From: Cellulomonas persica | GTDB lineage: Bacteria; Actinomycetota; Actinomycetes; Actinomycetales; Cellulomonadaceae | DNA: 64,000 nucleotides | Direction: 5' to 3' | Assembly: GCF_007989825.1 (NCBI RefSeq) | Contig: NZ_BJUA01000014.1 | Location: forward strand, 1 to 64,000 | In this document: one piece after another, positions 63,583 through 64,000 of the stretch | Numbering within the stretch: the first letter of the stretch is position 1 | How the letters are laid out: each line of letters begins with the position of its first letter | Notes under the pieces: generated by a model | Databases searched by the model: none | What the model was told of the DNA's origin: nothing | Seen by the model: the letters and a program-made list of their open reading frames with translations, nothing else | Position numbers and translations under genes: made by a program

Positions 63583-64000
63583 TCAGGACGCGCGGCCCGC
63601 GCGCACGTCGTCGAGCCACCCGCGTGCAGCGACGAACTCCGCGTCGCTCGTCCCCACGTGCACCGTGGGGCGCACCGCGTCCGCGCGCGGGTAGGAGCCC
63701 AGGAAGCGCACGTACGGGCAGCGGCGGTGCAGGCCCATGAGCGCCTCGCCCACGCGCTCGTCGCTCACGTGCCCCTCGGCGTCGATCGAGAACGAATACC
63801 GGCCGAGCGCGTCGCCGATCGGCCGCGACTCGATGCGGGACAGGTTCACGCCGCGCGTCGCGAACTGCTCGAGCATGGACAGCAGCGCACCGGCCTCGTT
63901 GTCGGGCAGGTGCACGACGAGGGTCGTCTTGTCCGCGCCGGTGGGCGCGGGGATCTGCCCGGGGTGCCCGACGACGACGAACCGCGTGACGGCCGACGCG
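63583..64000 (-). CDS. pheA: Prephenate dehydratase, C-terminal part (runs off the right edge)
   Basis: About 139 residues of the C terminus are visible. SAVTRFVVVG carries the catalytic TRF motif of prephenate dehydratase, and the ACT regulatory domain follows (LPDNEAGALLSMLEQFATRGVNLSRIESRPIGDALGRYSFSIDAEGH), with the ESRP motif that binds phenylalanine for feedback inhibition. The N-terminal catalytic half lies beyond base 64000. It makes phenylpyruvate in phenylalanine synthesis. A GTG at 63915 is an internal codon, not a start. Confidence 0.93.
   Translation of the reverse strand, partial: ASAVTRFVVVGHPGQIPAPTGADKTTLVVHLPDNEAGALLSMLEQFATRGVNLSRIESRPIGDALGRYSFSIDAEGHVSDERVGEALMGLHRRCPYVRFLGSYPRADAVRPTVHVGTSDAEFVAARGWLDDVRAGRAS

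Overview
The window is very GC-rich DNA with strong G/C bias at third codon positions, dense gene packing, many GTG starts and typically actinobacterial gene families: a Cvn-type roadblock/GTPase conservon, an HspR-type operator upstream of clpB, a Bpa-like proteasome activator ending in GQYL, DUF5997, DUF6325, and ABC sugar importers without their own ATPase. A secreted esterase-like protein with a Pro-Thr linker and a C-terminal family 2 cellulose-binding module points to a cellulolytic actinobacterium. Cellulomonas or a close relative is my inference, not a search result. The window looks like ordinary chromosome: I see no insertion sequence, prophage, integrase, CRISPR array, rRNA or replication origin.

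Layout. Bases 1-8.0 kb: a clipped gene start with a TetR-type operator, exonuclease III, a Gfo/Idh/MocA oxidoreductase, clpB under a HAIR-like element, the cellulose-binding esterase, and a divergent hydrolase/TetR pair with two matching 16-bp palindromes. 8-19.5 kb: a histidine phosphatase, a lipase-like hydrolase, a YihY membrane protein, a secreted beta-sandwich repeat protein, a CDF and a CLC transporter divergent from trmB, a LysR-substrate-domain protein, DUF5997, and an aldo/keto reductase-merR operon behind a textbook MerR promoter. 19.5-28.2 kb: glycogen phosphorylase, tRNA-Arg, YqeY, a luciferase-like monooxygenase, a methyltransferase, a mutarotase-like protein, tRNA-Ser(GCU), a ThrE-type exporter and a YchJ protein. 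28.5-38.6 kb: two DHA2 drug-efflux-type transporters, an RNB exoribonuclease with a YdeI protein, three small membrane proteins and a P-type ATPase lacking usual Ca2+ ligands. 38.6-42.6 kb: a large LuxR-type (LAL/MalT-like) ATPase regulator divergent from a two-gene operon (a two-domain DUF6325 protein with an internal ribosome-binding site and start, then a SHOCT protein). 42.8-45.1 kb: tRNA-Ser(UGA), DUF2252, and an orphan PIN-domain protein. 45.2-51.5 kb: a complete four-gene conservon whose sensor kinase carries a roughly 960-residue repetitive, probably disordered tail. 51.7-64 kb: a quinone oxidoreductase, a GlcNAc 2-epimerase-family enzyme divergent from bpa, an EamA exporter, a sugar ABC importer, a HAD phosphatase, serS, a lipid kinase, a GntR regulator and the 3' part of pheA.

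Themes that link genes. (1) About twenty genes have an A-N3-T type -10 hexamer ending exactly six or seven bases before the start codon and no Shine-Dalgarno, which implies widespread leaderless transcription; two intergenic regions of about 60 bp hold back-to-back leaderless promoters. (2) glgP and the sugar ABC operon both carry GCAA-N4-TTGC palindromes, suggesting shared control of glucan uptake and breakdown. (3) Two small families of dispersed palindromes recur between genes. (4) Most convergent gene ends are separated by strong perfect hairpins without U-tracts.
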